From an uncultured Collinsella sp. (GTDB lineage Bacteria; Actinomycetota; Coriobacteriia; Coriobacteriales; Coriobacteriaceae): 8,936 nucleotides of DNA. Below are positions 8,754-8,936 of the stretch, piece after piece. Under the pieces are notes generated by a model. The model was not told where the DNA came from. It did not search any database and saw only the letters and a program-made list of their open reading frames with translations. The stretch lies in contig UQQL01000075.1 of the NCBI GenBank assembly GCA_900543275.1, positions 1 through 8,936 on the forward strand, written 5' to 3'. Each line of letters opens with the position of its first letter. Positions within the stretch are counted from its first letter, which is position 1. Both the position numbers and the translations under genes were made by a program.

Positions 8754-8828
8754 TCCTCGGTAGCTCAATGGTAGAGCACGCGGCTGTTAACCGCGCTGTT
8801 GTAGGTTCGAGTCCTACCCGGGGAGCCA
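8754..8828 (+). tRNA. tRNA-Asn (anticodon GUU), copy 1
   Basis: The full cloverleaf folds by eye over 75 bases. The acceptor stem is tcctcgg (8754-8760) with ccgggga (8818-8824), including one U-G pair. The D arm is gctc/gagc around aatggta. The anticodon stem is cgcgg/ccgcg with loop ctgttaa, anticodon GTT at 8786-8788, which reads AAC and AAU. The variable loop is ctgtt, and the T arm gtagg/cctac has loop ttcgagt. The discriminator base is G, and CCA is encoded at 8826-8828. It lies 30 bases after the -10 box. Confidence 0.97.
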
Positions 8829-8860
8829 GAATTTCCAGCCCTTTCCGTTGGGCTTTAAAT

Positions 8861-8935
8861 TCCTCGGTAGCTCAATGGTAGAGCACGCGGCTGTTAACCG
8901 CGCTGTTGTAGGTTCGAGTCCTACCCGGGGAGCCA
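8861..8935 (+). tRNA. tRNA-Asn (anticodon GUU), copy 2
   Basis: This 75-base gene is identical to copy 1, with the anticodon GTT at 8893-8895 and encoded CCA at 8933-8935. The spacer between the two mature tRNAs is 32 bases and contains a small potential hairpin, agccc (8837-8841) with gggct (8850-8854), which may aid processing. The window ends one base after this gene, so whether further tRNA copies follow cannot be seen. Confidence 0.97.
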
Positions 8936-8936
8936 G

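Larger units (their letters stand above)
8752..8936 (+). repeat. Tandem 78-base direct repeat containing the tRNA-Asn genes
   Basis: Bases 8752-8829 recur exactly at 8859-8936, a period of 107 bases. The identity covers two bases before and one base after each tRNA and then stops on the left. On the right the sequence ends. A perfect repeat at a contig end is a common reason for a short-read assembly to stop. Confidence 0.9.

Noticed and set aside
8739..8781. Nine-base repeat agagcacgc in the tRNA leader (8739-8747) and in the tRNA body (8773-8781)
   Set aside because: Short and within what chance allows; not part of any obvious structure.
8837..8854. Hairpin between the tRNA genes as a terminator
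   Set aside because: Only a five-pair stem with an eight-base loop and a short TTT; too weak to end transcription, and no new promoter follows before the second tRNA.

Overview
The window is a housekeeping stretch of a high-GC bacterial chromosome, all on the + strand. It has the look of an assembled contig: the left end is leftover Illumina Nextera adapter, and the right end stops one base past the second of two identical tRNA genes. The GC-rich, synonymous-GC-biased codons, the protein character (primary sigma factor with an acidic then basic N-terminal extension; long primase linker) and the gene order suggest an actinobacterium, most likely a gut Coriobacteriia such as Collinsella. That assignment is inference from pattern memory, not from a search.

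Layout. Bases 1-51 are adapter. Bases 52-1607 are the 3' part of infB (translation initiation factor IF2, N-terminal region missing). It is followed by rbfA (1619-2029), nrnA (2022-3065), truB (3081-4013), ribF (4010-5017) and dnaG (5010-7118). These six genes are separated by at most 15 bases or overlap by 4-8 bases, so they form one operon. After a 110-base gap with a probable promoter comes rpoD, the primary sigma factor, best started at a GTG at 7229. A GC-rich hairpin (8591-8627) follows rpoD. The last 300 bases hold a palindromic motif, a strong tRNA promoter and two identical tRNA-Asn(GUU) genes.

How the genes work together. The first half is the distal part of the conserved nusA-infB translation operon: IF2 and RbfA act in initiation and 30S maturation, TruB modifies tRNA, NrnA finishes RNA degradation and nucleotide recycling, and RibF makes FMN and FAD. 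The second half, dnaG-rpoD, is the classic macromolecular-synthesis pair for replication priming and transcription initiation. Here the two conserved blocks are joined directly at a ribF-dnaG overlap.

I found no undescribed system. The most useful observations are the adapter contamination, the repeat-bounded right end, the merged operon arrangement, the start-site correction for rpoD, and a small intergenic palindrome that may belong to a dispersed repeat family.
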